A stretch of DNA of 64,000 nucleotides from contig DKPJ01000006.1 in the NCBI GenBank assembly GCA_002480085.1, positions 251,451 through 315,450 of the forward strand, in the 5' to 3' direction. This DNA is from Enterobacteriaceae bacterium UBA7338 (GTDB lineage Bacteria > Pseudomonadota > Gammaproteobacteria > Enterobacterales > Enterobacteriaceae). The notes below the pieces were generated by a model. It saw nothing but the letters and a program-made list of their open reading frames with translations, did no database searches and was not told where the DNA came from. The first letter of the stretch is position 1. Every line of letters starts with the position of its first letter. The translations under genes and the position numbers were made by a program. This document shows positions 1-8,809 of this stretch, in pieces.

Positions 1-2
1 GC

Positions 3-596
3 ATGATGCCCCCCCCGGCGCGGAGTGACCCTCCGCGCCCGAATATAAGATTGTCGGATATGCAGGCAATAATGGAAGAAACCCAGGCCTTTGAAAATCG
101 TGTGCTTGAGCGTCTGAATGCTGGCAAAACCGTCCGAAGTTTCCTCATCGCCGCCGTTGAGCTACTCACCGAAGCGGTGAACATTCTGGTACTTCAGGTG
201 TTCCGCAAAGACGACTATGCGGTGAAATATGCCGTAGAGCCGTTGCTGGAGGGCGATGGCCCGCTGGGCGATCTCTCCGTGCGCTTAAAGCTGATCTACG
301 GTCTCGGCGTAATCAGTCGTCATGAGTATGAGGACGCGGAGCTGCTGATGGCCCTGCGTGAAGAGCTGAATCACGACGGCAACGAGTACGGGTTTACCGA
401 TGATGAGATCCTCGGTCCCTTTGGCGAGCTGCACTGCGTCTCTGCCCTGCCCCCTCTGCCCCAGTTTGATACCAGCGATGCAGACCTCTATGCGATGCAG
501 AAGCAGCGCTACCAGCAGGTGGTACGCTCCACGATGGTCCTCTCCCTGACCGGGCTGATCTCTCGCATCAGCCTGAAAAAAGCCTTTCAGAAGTAA
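3..596 (+). CDS. mtlR: Mannitol operon repressor MtlR
   Basis: MtlR represses the mannitol PTS operon (mtlADR). From about residue 14 to the end the 197-aa protein is nearly the same as E. coli MtlR (about 195 aa): RLSDMQ near the N-terminus, then the FRKDDYAVKYAVEPLL and DEILGPFGELHCV blocks, ending SLKKAFQK. The first dozen residues (proline-rich) do not match the E. coli N-terminus. The gene starts at the window edge, at ATG 3 or ATG 6, and the true start could lie outside the window. It is an all-helical, cytoplasmic regulator without a recognisable helix-turn-helix. mtlA and mtlD are expected just upstream. yibL follows after 58 bases. Confidence 0.93.
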   Translation: MMPPPARSDPPRPNIRLSDMQAIMEETQAFENRVLERLNAGKTVRSFLIAAVELLTEAVNILVLQVFRKDDYAVKYAVEPLLEGDGPLGDLSVRLKLIYGLGVISRHEYEDAELLMALREELNHDGNEYGFTDDEILGPFGELHCVSALPPLPQFDTSDADLYAMQKQRYQQVVRSTMVLSLTGLISRISLKKAFQK

Positions 597-654
597 CGTT
601 GCGCACATTAGTGTATCCTTTGCAGTAATTCCCCTGTTTTTAGAGTTATCCGTT

Positions 655-1017
655 ATGAAAGAAATCGAAAAGAACGAAATTAAACGCCTGAGCGATCGCC
701 TGGATGCCATCCGCCACCAGCAGGCTGCCCTGTCGCTGGTTGAGTCTGCCGAGAAGTACGCCGAGCTGGAAAAAGAGAAAGAGACGCTGGAAGCGGAGAT
801 TACTCGCCTGCGCGAAGTGCACGGCCAGAAGCTGAGCAAAGAGGCACAGAAGCTGATGGACCTGCCCTACCGCCGGGCGATCACCAAAAAAGAGCAGGCC
901 GACATGGGCAAGCTGAAGAAGAGCGTCCGCGGGCTGGTAGTGGTTCACCCGATGACCGCCCTGGGCCGTGAGATGGGCCTGAAAGAGATGACCGGCTTCG
1001 CGAAGACCGAGTTCTGA
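655..1017 (+). CDS. yibL: Ribosome-associated protein YibL
   Basis: A 120-aa, highly charged helical protein (MKEIEKNEIKRLSDRLDAIRHQ...) equal in length to E. coli YibL, a small protein that co-sediments with ribosomes and whose exact role is not established. Residues 1-60 are rich in Glu, Lys and Leu and probably form a coiled coil. The basic C-terminal half (YRRAITKKEQADMGKLKKS) would suit RNA contact. It sits alone between mtlR and a REP element, in the same place as in E. coli. Confidence 0.9.
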   Translation: MKEIEKNEIKRLSDRLDAIRHQQAALSLVESAEKYAELEKEKETLEAEITRLREVHGQKLSKEAQKLMDLPYRRAITKKEQADMGKLKKSVRGLVVVHPMTALGREMGLKEMTGFAKTEF

Positions 1018-1021
1018 TCTG

Positions 1022-1051
1022 TTGCCGGGTAGCGCTACGCCTGCCCGGCAA
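1022..1051. repeat. REP-type palindromic element downstream of yibL
   Basis: An imperfect palindrome with 8-bp arms TTGCCGGG (1022-1029) and CCCGGCAA (1044-1051) around AGCGCTACGC-like sequence. The same core (gccgggt-gcgctacgc-ycccggc) recurs at 5409, 28556 and 33296, so this is one member of a REP/BIME family of this genome. Confidence 0.8.
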
Positions 1052-1059
1052 TACCCTCT

Positions 1060-1076
1060 AATTGGCCCTACCAATC
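1060..1076. promoter_or_regulatory. Putative LldR operator 1
   Basis: AATTGGCCCTACCAATC is a near-perfect dyad (AATTGG...CCAATC). It has the TGGnnnnnCCA spacing expected for the FadR/GntR regulator LldR and lies about 200 bases before lldP, where E. coli has an upstream LldR operator. A second site is at 1186. Two sites about 126 bases apart fit the looping repression known for lldPRD. Confidence 0.7.
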
Positions 1077-1185
1077 CTCTAACCAACCGCCCTGCGCTTC
1101 ACACTTCCACGATTTCCACTTACAAACTCATTGCTGAAACATAACATCTGGTTAACCATTTGTTGTCATAACCCCTACACAACCC

Positions 1186-1202
1186 AATTGGCTGGACCAC
1201 TT
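1186..1202. promoter_or_regulatory. Putative LldR operator 2
   Basis: AATTGGCTGGACCACTT shares the ATTGG...ACCA half-site arrangement of the site at 1060 but is less symmetric. It lies about 75 bases before the lldP start, where an operator next to the promoter would be expected. No convincing -35/-10 pair could be singled out nearby. Confidence 0.6.
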
Positions 1203-1275
1203 TTACGCTGGCTGTGACGCAGAGATGAGCGCAGACTCACCGCCGATCGGCCAGAAGGGTCCCAGGAGAGACGCA

Positions 1276-2931
1276 ATGAGCCTGTGGCAACAAAACTACG
1301 ATCCGGCCGGTAACATCTGGCTGTCGAGCCTGATCGCATCCCTGCCGATCCTGTTCTTCTTCTTTGCGCTGATAAAGCTCAAGCTGAAGGGCTACCTTGC
1401 TGCAACATACACCGTTGCCATCGCCCTGCTGGTGGCGCTCTTTTTCTATAAAATGCCGGTCGATCGCGCCATGGCGTCGGTGGTGTACGGCTTCTTCTAC
1501 GGCCTGTGGCCGATTGCGTGGATCATTATCGCCGCGGTGTTTGTCTACAAAATCTCGGTCAAGACCGGGCAGTTCGACATCATCCGCTCGTCCATCCTCT
1601 CTATTACGCCGGACCAGCGCCTGCAGATGCTGATCGTCGGCTTCTCCTTCGGGGCGTTTCTTGAAGGGGCGGCGGGCTTTGGCGCGCCGGTGGCGATCAC
1701 CGCTGCGCTGCTGGTCGGGCTGGGCTTTAACCCGCTCTATGCCGCCGGGCTGTGTCTGATCGTCAATACCGCGCCGGTGGCCTTTGGCGCGATGGGGATC
1801 CCGATTCTGGTGGCCGGGCAGGTCACGGGGCTGGACAGCTTCGAGATCGGCCAGATGGTCGGTCGTCAGCTGCCGTTCTTAACCATTATCGTGCTGTTCT
1901 GGATCATGGCAATTATGGACGGCTGGCGCGGCATCAAAGAGACCTGGCCAGCGGTGATGGTGGCAGGCGGCTCCTTTGCCATCGCCCAGTACCTTAGCTC
2001 TAACTTTATCGGTCCCGAGCTGCCGGACATCATCTCCTCGCTGGTGTCGCTGGTCTGCCTGACGCTGTTCCTCAAACGCTGGCAGCCGGTGCGCATCTTC
2101 CGCTTCGGCGATATGGGCGCTGCACAGGTCGATGAGACCCTGACGCGCACCCGCTACAGCGCGGGCCAGATTATCAAGGCGTGGTCGCCGTTCCTGTTCC
2201 TCACCGCCACGGTGACGCTGTGGAGCGTCCCGCCGTTCAAAGCGCTGTTTGCACCGAGCGGGGCGCTGTACGACATGGTGATCAATATTTCAGTTCCGTA
2301 CCTGGATAAGCTGGTGGCCCGCATGCCGCCGGTGGTCAGCGCGGCAACGCCCTATGCGGCGGTCTATAAATTTGACTGGTTCTCGGCTACCGGTACGGCG
2401 ATCCTGTTTGCTGCCCTGCTCTCCATTGTCTGGCTGCGTATGAAGCCCGCGGCGGCGGTGCAGACCTTCGCCAGCACGCTGAAGGAGCTGGCCCTGCCCA
2501 TCTACTCCATCGGCATGGTGCTGGCGTTCGCCTTTATCTCGAACTACTCCGGTCTCTCCTCGACCCTGGCCCTCGCGCTGGCCCACACCGGCAACGCCTT
2601 TACCTTCTTCTCGCCGTTCCTCGGCTGGCTGGGAGTATTCCTGACCGGCTCCGATACCTCGTCGAACGCCCTGTTCGCCGCCCTGCAGGCGACAGCGGCG
2701 CAGCAGATTGGCGTCTCGGATGTGCTGCTGGTAGCGGCCAACACCACTGGCGGCGTGACGGGCAAGATGATCTCCCCGCAGTCTATTGCCATTGCCTGTG
2801 CGGCGGTGGGGCTGGTGGGTAAAGAGTCAGATCTGTTCCGCTTCACCGTGAAGCACAGCCTGATCTTCACCTGCATGGTGGGGGTTATTACCACCCTTCA
2901 GGCCTATGTCTTAACCTGGATGATCCCGTGA
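1276..2931 (+). CDS. lldP: L-lactate permease LldP
   Basis: Inner-membrane proton symporter for L-lactate (also glycolate and D-lactate), family LctP. I chose ATG 1276 (MSLWQQNYDPAGNIW) because it gives 551 aa, the length of E. coli LldP, and follows a strong AGGAGAG ribosome site at 1264. An in-frame upstream ATG at 1225 would add 17 unlikely residues. About a dozen hydrophobic segments are visible. Family blocks include GAFLEGAAGFGAPVAI and the C-terminal TGSDTSSNALFAALQ and ISPQSIAIA. First gene of lldPRD; the stop overlaps the lldR start. Confidence 0.97.
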   Translation: MSLWQQNYDPAGNIWLSSLIASLPILFFFFALIKLKLKGYLAATYTVAIALLVALFFYKMPVDRAMASVVYGFFYGLWPIAWIIIAAVFVYKISVKTGQFDIIRSSILSITPDQRLQMLIVGFSFGAFLEGAAGFGAPVAITAALLVGLGFNPLYAAGLCLIVNTAPVAFGAMGIPILVAGQVTGLDSFEIGQMVGRQLPFLTIIVLFWIMAIMDGWRGIKETWPAVMVAGGSFAIAQYLSSNFIGPELPDIISSLVSLVCLTLFLKRWQPVRIFRFGDMGAAQVDETLTRTRYSAGQIIKAWSPFLFLTATVTLWSVPPFKALFAPSGALYDMVINISVPYLDKLVARMPPVVSAATPYAAVYKFDWFSATGTAILFAALLSIVWLRMKPAAAVQTFASTLKELALPIYSIGMVLAFAFISNYSGLSSTLALALAHTGNAFTFFSPFLGWLGVFLTGSDTSSNALFAALQATAAQQIGVSDVLLVAANTTGGVTGKMISPQSIAIACAAVGLVGKESDLFRFTVKHSLIFTCMVGVITTLQAYVLTWMIP

Positions 2932-3701
2932 TTGTTATGCCTAAACGCCTCTCCGATGAGATCGCCTCTCGCGTACGGGCGCTGATAAAAGAGCAGCAGC
3001 TTGAGGCGGGCATGAAGCTGCCCGCCGAGCGCCAGCTGGCGGCGCAGCTTGGCGTGTCGCGCAACTCTCTGCGCGAAGCGCTGGCTACGCTGGTGAACGA
3101 AGGGGTGCTGCTGAGCCGTCGCGGCGGCGGCACCTTTGTCCGCTGGCAGCACGACGAATGGTCTGAGCAGAATATTGTCCAGCCGCTGAAAACCCTGCTG
3201 GAGCACGACCCGGATTACAGCTTCGATATTCTCGAAGCTCGCCACGCCATCGAGGCCAGCACCGCCTGGCACGCGGCGATGCGCGCCACCGATGCCGATA
3301 AAGAGAAGCTTCGTGTTTGCTACGAGGCCACCCAGAGCAAAGATCCGGATATCGCCTCGCAGGCGGACGTGCGCTTTCATCTGGCGATCGCCGAAGCCTC
3401 ACACAACGTGGTGCTGCTGCAGACCATGCGCGGCTTCTTCGATCTATTGCAGTCGTCGGTTAAGCAGAGCCGCCAGCGCATGTATCAGGTTCCGCCGGTG
3501 TTCGCCCAGCTTACCGAACAGCACCGGGCCGTGCTCGACGCTATCCTGGCCGGTGACGCCGAGGCCGCACGCAAAGCGATGATGGCGCATCTGGGTTTCG
3601 TCCATACCACTATTAAACAATTCGATGAAGATCAGGCCCGCCAGGCACGCATCACCCGCCTGCCCGGCGATGCCGATCCTACCAGGGAGAACACCGCATG
3701 A
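2928..3701 (+). CDS. lldR: L-lactate-responsive regulator LldR
   Basis: GntR/FadR-type dual regulator of lldPRD. The start is GTG at 2928, overlapping the lldP stop (translational coupling), and gives 257 aa (E. coli LldR is 258). An N-terminal winged helix-turn-helix (residues about 8-72, AERQLAAQLGVSRNSLREALATL) is followed by an FCD ligand-binding domain (about 85-235) with the helical motif ADVRFHLAIAEASHN, whose Asp and His residues usually bind a metal. Its stop overlaps the lldD start (ATGA). Confidence 0.96.
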   Translation: MIVMPKRLSDEIASRVRALIKEQQLEAGMKLPAERQLAAQLGVSRNSLREALATLVNEGVLLSRRGGGTFVRWQHDEWSEQNIVQPLKTLLEHDPDYSFDILEARHAIEASTAWHAAMRATDADKEKLRVCYEATQSKDPDIASQADVRFHLAIAEASHNVVLLQTMRGFFDLLQSSVKQSRQRMYQVPPVFAQLTEQHRAVLDAILAGDAEAARKAMMAHLGFVHTTIKQFDEDQARQARITRLPGDADPTRENTA

Positions 3702-4882
3702 TTATTTCTGCAGCCAGTGATTACCGCGCAGCGGCTCAGCGCATCCTGCCCCCTTTCCTGTTCCACTATATCGACGGTGGGGCGTACGCGGAATATACCC
3801 TGCGCCGCAACGTAGAGGATCTCGCCCAGGTGGCCCTGCGCCAGCGCGTGCTGAAGAACATGGCCGATCTGAGCCTGGAGACCACGCTGTTTAATGAAAA
3901 GCTCTCCATGCCGGTGGCTCTTGCGCCGGTAGGGCTGTGCGGCATGTACGCCCGCCGGGGCGAGGTGCAGGCCGCCGCCGCTGCCGATGCGAAGGGTATT
4001 CCGTTTACCCTCTCTACCGTCTCGGTCTGCCCGATCGAGGAGGTGGCCCCCACCCTGAAGCGTCCGATGTGGTTCCAGCTCTACGTTCTGCGCGATCGCG
4101 GCTTTATGCGCAACGCTCTGGAGCGGGCGAAAGCGGCGGGCTGCTCAACCCTGGTGTTTACCGTGGATATGCCGACGCCGGGCGCGCGCTACCGCGATGC
4201 GCACTCCGGCATGAGCGGCGCCAACGCCGCCATGCGCCGCTACTGGCAGTCGGTGACCCATCCCCGCTGGGCCTGGGACGTGGGCCTGCACGGTCGTCCG
4301 CACGATCTGGGCAATATCTCTACCTATCTCGGCAAGCCGACTGGGCTTGAGGATTACATTGGCTGGCTGGCCAACAACTTCGATCCCTCTATCTCGTGGA
4401 AGGATTTGGAGTGGATCCGCGAATTTTGGGACGGCCCGATGGTGATCAAAGGGATCCTGGATGCAGAGGATGCCCGCGACGCGGTACGCTTTGGTGCGGA
4501 CGGCATCGTGGTCTCCAACCACGGTGGCCGCCAGCTGGATGGGGTGCTCTCCTCGGCCCGGGCGCTGCCAGCCATTGCCGATGCGGTGAAGGGCGACATC
4601 ACGATTCTGGCCGACAGCGGCATCCGCAACGGCCTCGACGTGGTGCGGATGATTGCTCTCGGGGCGGACAGCGTGCTGCTGGGCCGGGCCTATCTCTATG
4701 CGCTGGCGACCCACGGCCAGGCGGGGGTAGCGAACCTGCTGAACCTGATCGAGAAAGAGATGCGCGTGGCGATGACCCTGACCGGGGCGAAATCCATTAA
4801 GGAGATCACCCGCGACCTGCTGGTGCAGAACGTCGAGCACGAGTCGGTATTTGAACCGGTGAAGACCGGCGACGCGGCGTAA
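3698..4882 (+). CDS. lldD: L-lactate dehydrogenase (quinone) LldD
   Basis: FMN-dependent, membrane-associated oxidation of L-lactate to pyruvate with electrons passed to quinone. The protein is 394 aa (E. coli 396). Visible family signatures: the N-terminal RVLKNMADLSLETTLF block, the catalytic His/Arg loop VSNHGGRQLDG (about residues 270-280), and the FMN phosphate-binding segments ILADSGIRNGLD and GADSVLLGRAYLYAL. Last gene of lldPRD; the four-base overlap with lldR suggests coupled translation. Confidence 0.97.
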   Translation: MIISAASDYRAAAQRILPPFLFHYIDGGAYAEYTLRRNVEDLAQVALRQRVLKNMADLSLETTLFNEKLSMPVALAPVGLCGMYARRGEVQAAAAADAKGIPFTLSTVSVCPIEEVAPTLKRPMWFQLYVLRDRGFMRNALERAKAAGCSTLVFTVDMPTPGARYRDAHSGMSGANAAMRRYWQSVTHPRWAWDVGLHGRPHDLGNISTYLGKPTGLEDYIGWLANNFDPSISWKDLEWIREFWDGPMVIKGILDAEDARDAVRFGADGIVVSNHGGRQLDGVLSSARALPAIADAVKGDITILADSGIRNGLDVVRMIALGADSVLLGRAYLYALATHGQAGVANLLNLIEKEMRVAMTLTGAKSIKEITRDLLVQNVEHESVFEPVKTGDAA

Positions 4883-4929
4883 TTTAAGCGTAATTCTGCT
4901 ATGCTGCCCCGCGTTATTGAGGGGGCACC

Positions 4930-5403
4930 ATGCTGAACATCGTCTTATTTGAACCGGAAATCCCGCCGAATACCGGGAATATTATTCGTCTTTGCGCCAA
5001 TACCGGCTTCCGCCTGCATATTATCGAACCGATGGGCTTTACCTGGGACGATAAGCGCCTGCGCCGGGCGGGGCTGGATTACCATGAGTTCACCGCCGTG
5101 CAGCGTCACGCTGACTACGCGGCGTTTATGGCGGCGGAAAACCCGCAGCGCCTGTTTGCGCTCACCACCAAGGGCACGCCTGCGCACAGTGCGGTGAGCT
5201 ATCAGGAGGGCGACTATCTGATGTTTGGTCCCGAGACGCGCGGCCTGCCCGCAACGATTCTGGATGCGCTGCCGCCGGAGCAGAAGATCCGCATCCCGAT
5301 GATGCCGGACAGCCGCAGCATGAACCTGTCGAATGCAGTGTCGGTGGTGGTGTATGAAGCCTGGCGTCAGCTAGGGTATGCCGGAGCAGTGCTGCGCAGC
5401 TAA
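4930..5403 (+). CDS. trmL: tRNA (cytidine/uridine-2'-O)-methyltransferase TrmL
   Basis: A minimal 157-aa SPOUT methyltransferase that modifies the wobble base (position 34) of tRNA-Leu isoacceptors. Three SPOUT motifs are visible: IVLFEPEIPPNTGNIIRLCANTG at the N-terminus, LMFGPETRGLP, and the knotted AdoMet-binding tail IPMMPDSRSMNLSNAVSVVVYE. The start has a good GAGGGGG ribosome site 5 bases upstream. It stands alone between lldD and the convergent cysE, followed by a REP element. Confidence 0.96.
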   Translation: MLNIVLFEPEIPPNTGNIIRLCANTGFRLHIIEPMGFTWDDKRLRRAGLDYHEFTAVQRHADYAAFMAAENPQRLFALTTKGTPAHSAVSYQEGDYLMFGPETRGLPATILDALPPEQKIRIPMMPDSRSMNLSNAVSVVVYEAWRQLGYAGAVLRS

Positions 5404-5408
5404 GGTTT

Positions 5409-5440
5409 CGCCGGGTGGCGCTACGCTTACCCGGCCTACA
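5409..5440. repeat. REP-type palindromic element between trmL and cysE
   Basis: GCCGGGTGGCGCTACGC-TTACCCGGC forms a stem with arms gccgggt / acccggc around gcgctacgc. It lies between the convergent trmL and cysE genes, the usual place for REP units, and belongs to the same family as the elements at 1022, 28556 and 33296. Confidence 0.8.
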
Positions 5441-5453
5441 TGATGCGTGCGGA

Positions 5454-6272
5454 TTATATTCCGTCGCCGTACTCGAAGCCGTGGTGGGCCGCAAAGTGCT
5501 GGTCCATATCCATAGAGGGTTTATCCGTCTCTGGCTTACCAACGATTCGCGCCGGAACGCCTGCGGCGGTGGTGTGGGGTGGTACAGGCTGCAACACCAC
5601 CGAACCCGCGCCAATCTTCGCGCCGCGTCCGACTTCGATATTGCCGAGGATTTTAGCCCCTGCGCCAATCATCACCCCTTCACGAATTTTCGGGTGGCGA
5701 TCGCCGCTGGTTTTGCCGGTCCCGCCGAGGGTAACGGATTGCAGGATCGAGACGTCGTTTTCAATCACCGCCGTTTCACCGACGACGATGCCGGTTGCGT
5801 GGTCGAGCATGATGCCACGACCAATCCGTGCCGCCGGGTGAATATCAACCTGGAACGAGACTGAGACCTGGTTTTGCAGGAAGATAGCCAGCGCACGGCG
5901 ACCCTCCGCCCACAGCCAGTGCCCGATGCGGTAGGCCTGCAGGGCATGGAAACCTTTCAGGTAGAGCAGCGGCGTAGAGTATTTATCCACCGCCGGGTCA
6001 CGGGTGCGCACGGCCTGAATATCGCAGGCGGCAGAGGCGATCATCTCTGGATCGGCGGCGTAGGCCTCCTCGACCACTTCGCGAATAGCGATGGCGGGCA
6101 TGATGGGCGACGCCAGCTTATTCGCCAGCATATAGCTCAGGGCGCTGCCAAGATTTTCATGCTTGAGTAACGTCGCGTGATAGAAACTGGCCAGCATCGG
6201 CTCACAGTCCGCCAGCGCCCGGGCTTCGGCTTTAATATTATTCCAGACCAGATCCAGCTCTTCACACGGCAT
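5454..6272 (-). CDS. cysE: Serine O-acetyltransferase CysE
   Basis: First step of cysteine synthesis: acetyl-CoA + L-serine to O-acetylserine. The protein is 272 aa (E. coli 273). An N-terminal helical domain (PMLASFYHATLLKHENLGSALSYMLANKL) is followed by a left-handed beta-helix of hexapeptide repeats from about residue 140. The catalytic His/Asp loop LDHATGIVVGETAV and the GGTGKTSGDRHPKI segment are present. The C-terminal tail ends in Ile (GDGI), which in E. coli inserts into cysteine synthase CysK. Last gene of the leftward secB-gpsA-cysE order, 70 bases after gpsA. Confidence 0.97.
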   Translation of the reverse strand: MPCEELDLVWNNIKAEARALADCEPMLASFYHATLLKHENLGSALSYMLANKLASPIMPAIAIREVVEEAYAADPEMIASAACDIQAVRTRDPAVDKYSTPLLYLKGFHALQAYRIGHWLWAEGRRALAIFLQNQVSVSFQVDIHPAARIGRGIMLDHATGIVVGETAVIENDVSILQSVTLGGTGKTSGDRHPKIREGVMIGAGAKILGNIEVGRGAKIGAGSVVLQPVPPHTTAAGVPARIVGKPETDKPSMDMDQHFAAHHGFEYGDGI

Positions 6273-6342
6273 TGCATACTCCAGACGTAATAAAAGAGAC
6301 CGGCCAATCTACGTTGGCCGTGTCCATTTAGATGATTTGAAA

Positions 6343-7362
6343 TTACTGACTGCTACGCTCGTCCTTGCGCGTGCGCCCTAACAGGGTCAATGCTGCCTCG
6401 CGCGCGTTTTTACCGCAATACAATACCTGAAATATCTCCTCGGTAATTGGCATTTCGACACCAAAGCGGTGTGCCAACTCGCGGACCTCTTTCGTATTGC
6501 GGTAGCCTTCCACCACCTGGCCAATCTGCGTTTGGGCCTGCTGCACGTCCATGCCCTGGCCGAGCATCATGCCAAAGCGGCGGTTGCGGGATTGGTTATC
6601 GGTACAGGTCAGCACCAGATCGCCTAATCCTGCCATCCCCATAAAGGTTTCAGGCGCCGCACCCAGCGCAGCACCGAGGCGTGACATCTCCGCCAGCCCA
6701 CGGGTAATGAGCGCGGTACGGGCGTTGGCACCAAAGCCGATACCGTCCGACATGCCTGCCCCAATGGCGATAACGTTTTTCACCGCGCCGCCGAGCTGCA
6801 CGCCGATAAAGTCCGGGTTGCTGTAGACGCGGAAGCTTTTGCCGCAGTGCAGCAGCTGCTGGAGATCTTCAGCAAAGGCGCTGTCCGTCGAGGCCAGCGA
6901 GATGGCCGTCGGCAGGCCCGCCGCCAGCTCTTTCGCAAAGGTTGGCCCGGAGATCACCGCCAGCGGAATGGTATCGCCCAGCGCCTCACGCGCCACGTCC
7001 TGCAACAGGCGGCCCGTCTCGGCTTCCAGCCCTTTGGTCGCCCAGACGATACGCGCATCGTCGCGCATCAGCGGCTTGATCTGACGCAGCACGTCACCAA
7101 ACACGTGGCTTGGCACCACCACCAGAATATTGCGGCTGGCCTGCAACGCGGTCGCTAAGTCGCTCTCAAGGTGCAACGTGTCGGGGAAAGGCACATCGGG
7201 AAGGAACGCGGCGTTGCAGCGATCGTGCTGCAGGGTCGCGATATGTTTTGGATCGTGCCCCCAGAGAATCACCTGGTGGCCATTTCTTGCCAGGGTGATG
7301 GCAAGAGCGGTGCCGTAGGAGCCGGCACCGATCACAGTCATATGAGCATTAGGTGTACTCAT
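6343..7362 (-). CDS. gpsA: Glycerol-3-phosphate dehydrogenase [NAD(P)+] GpsA
   Basis: Reduces dihydroxyacetone phosphate to sn-glycerol-3-phosphate for phospholipid synthesis; cytoplasmic. The length of 339 aa matches E. coli. A Rossmann motif GAGSYGTALA at residues 12-21 is followed by SGPTFAKELAAGLPT and the catalytic Lys in GGAVKNVIAIGAGM. The ATG overlaps the secB stop by one base (TGATG), so translation is probably coupled. Confidence 0.97.
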   Translation of the reverse strand: MSTPNAHMTVIGAGSYGTALAITLARNGHQVILWGHDPKHIATLQHDRCNAAFLPDVPFPDTLHLESDLATALQASRNILVVVPSHVFGDVLRQIKPLMRDDARIVWATKGLEAETGRLLQDVAREALGDTIPLAVISGPTFAKELAAGLPTAISLASTDSAFAEDLQQLLHCGKSFRVYSNPDFIGVQLGGAVKNVIAIGAGMSDGIGFGANARTALITRGLAEMSRLGAALGAAPETFMGMAGLGDLVLTCTDNQSRNRRFGMMLGQGMDVQQAQTQIGQVVEGYRNTKEVRELAHRFGVEMPITEEIFQVLYCGKNAREAALTLLGRTRKDERSSQ

Positions 7363-7829
7363 CAGGCATCCTGATGTTCTTCAGTACCTTCACCAGCCTG
7401 CTGCTGCAAATAGTTCATGAACAGCGCATCAAAGTTGACCGGCGCAAGGTTCAGCTGCGGGAAGGTACCGCGAGAAACCAGGCTAGTGATGCATTCGCGG
7501 GCGTACGGGAACAGGATGTTCGGGCAGTACGCGCCCAGGCAGTGCGCCATCTGGTTGCCTTCGATACCACCAACGGAGAAGATACCCGCCTGCTGCACTT
7601 CGCACAGGAACGCGGTCTCTTCGCCCAGGCTTGCGGTAACGGTCACGCGCAAGACCACTTCGTATACGTCATCAGCCAGCTGGCTGGAGGCGGTATCCAG
7701 ATCCAGTTTTACCTCTGGCTGCCAGTCTTTCTGGAATACATGAGGCGCATTCGGCGCTTCAAAAGAGACATCCTTGGTGTAGATACGCTGGATCTGGAAA
7801 GACATTTCGGTGTTATTTTGTTCTGACAT
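7362..7829 (-). CDS. secB: Protein-export chaperone SecB
   Basis: Tetrameric cytosolic chaperone that keeps precursors unfolded and hands them to SecA. I chose ATG 7829 (MSEQNNTEMSFQIQRIYTKD) because it gives the canonical 155 aa; the longer frame to 7856 adds nine residues absent from the family. The acidic body (DLDTASSQLADDVYEVVLRVTVTA) and the C-terminal SecA-interacting tail EGTEEHQDA are intact. Order grxC-secB-gpsA-cysE as in E. coli. Confidence 0.97.
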   Translation of the reverse strand: MSEQNNTEMSFQIQRIYTKDVSFEAPNAPHVFQKDWQPEVKLDLDTASSQLADDVYEVVLRVTVTASLGEETAFLCEVQQAGIFSVGGIEGNQMAHCLGAYCPNILFPYARECITSLVSRGTFPQLNLAPVNFDALFMNYLQQQAGEGTEEHQDA

Positions 7830-7861
7830 GAGAAAAACCCTTAGTAATATACTCAAACGCC

Positions 7862-8113
7862 TTAGCGCAACAGGGGATCGAGTCCACCACGCGCATCCAG
7901 CGCATACAAGTCATCACAGCCGCCAATGTGCTGTGCATCAATAAAAATCTGCGGCACTGTCGTACGGCCACTACGTTGAATCATCTCTTCGCGCTTCACG
8001 GCATTGCCGTCAATCGGCAGCTCCGCGTAGGTCACGCCTTTGCTGTCCAGCAACCCCTTTGCACGGTGGCAGAACGGGCAGGTTGCTTTGGTATAGATTT
8101 CAATGTTGGCCAT
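7862..8113 (-). CDS. grxC: Glutaredoxin 3 GrxC
   Basis: An 83-aa glutaredoxin that reduces disulfides and glutathionylated proteins. The thioredoxin-fold active site is CPFC at residues 12-15, where I remember CPYC for E. coli Grx3; Phe at this place is a conservative change. The TVPQIF cis-Pro and GGCDDLYALD segments bind glutathione. It lies between yibN and secB on the same strand. Confidence 0.96.
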   Translation of the reverse strand: MANIEIYTKATCPFCHRAKGLLDSKGVTYAELPIDGNAVKREEMIQRSGRTTVPQIFIDAQHIGGCDDLYALDARGGLDPLLR

Positions 8114-8127
8114 AACGCTTCTCCAGA

Positions 8128-8559
8128 TTATTTACCGCGAACCAGCGGTAGGTTTTCGCCGCTCCAGCCTGCAACGCCGTCCTTCAGCACATAAACCTGT
8201 GTGAAGCCCGCGTTGACCAGCGCGCTGGCAGGCTCCTGCGCCTGCATGCCAGAACCATCTACAACAATAATGGGTTTGCTTTTGTGTTTATCAAGCTCAC
8301 CTACATTATTGGCTTTAATTTCGGCTGGCAGCAAATTCACCGCGCCGGCGATATGCCCTTTGCGGAAATCATCACGCTGGCGCAGATCGACCACCACGGC
8401 CTCTTCTTTGTTGATCAGACGCGTTGCTTCACCACGGGTGATTACTTTCACTTTTGATGTAAGGCCTTTGAAGGTGGTGAACAGCACCGCCCCCAGTAAC
8501 ACAACCCACGCGATACAGAGGATGGGGTGACGGCTAACAAATTGCATAATTTCTTGCAT
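8128..8559 (-). CDS. yibN: Membrane-anchored rhodanese-domain protein YibN
   Basis: A 143-aa protein from ATG 8559 (MQEIMQFVSRHPIL); the longer frame to 8628 is not supported by the family length. One N-terminal membrane segment (about residues 10-32) is followed by a rhodanese domain (VVVDLRQRDDFRKGHIAGAVNLL). The active-site loop reads DGSGMQAQEPAS. The position where a rhodanese has its sulfur-carrying Cys is Ala here, and the only Cys in the protein (residue 15) is in the membrane segment, so sulfurtransferase activity looks lost. Function not established. Confidence 0.93.
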   Translation of the reverse strand: MQEIMQFVSRHPILCIAWVVLLGAVLFTTFKGLTSKVKVITRGEATRLINKEEAVVVDLRQRDDFRKGHIAGAVNLLPAEIKANNVGELDKHKSKPIIVVDGSGMQAQEPASALVNAGFTQVYVLKDGVAGWSGENLPLVRGK

Positions 8560-8809
8560 GGGGGGTAACAGCTCCCGACTCAGTGAATAAAAAAACCAGG
8601 AAAGGAGTATACCTGTGCAGTGTGGCAAATACAGCCAGCGAGCAACAAGGAATGCATTTTCTGCGTACCGTCACGGAAAAAAGCACTAAAAGCGGCCCGA
8701 ATCAGCGCTTTCCCGGTGCTTTTCTTTGATCTTCTGCGGCTATTTAATCGATTCAGTCGTAGTAAAATCAGGCAAATTTTTTTGTCTTTCGAGCTTGAGG
8801 GCTGTCGCA

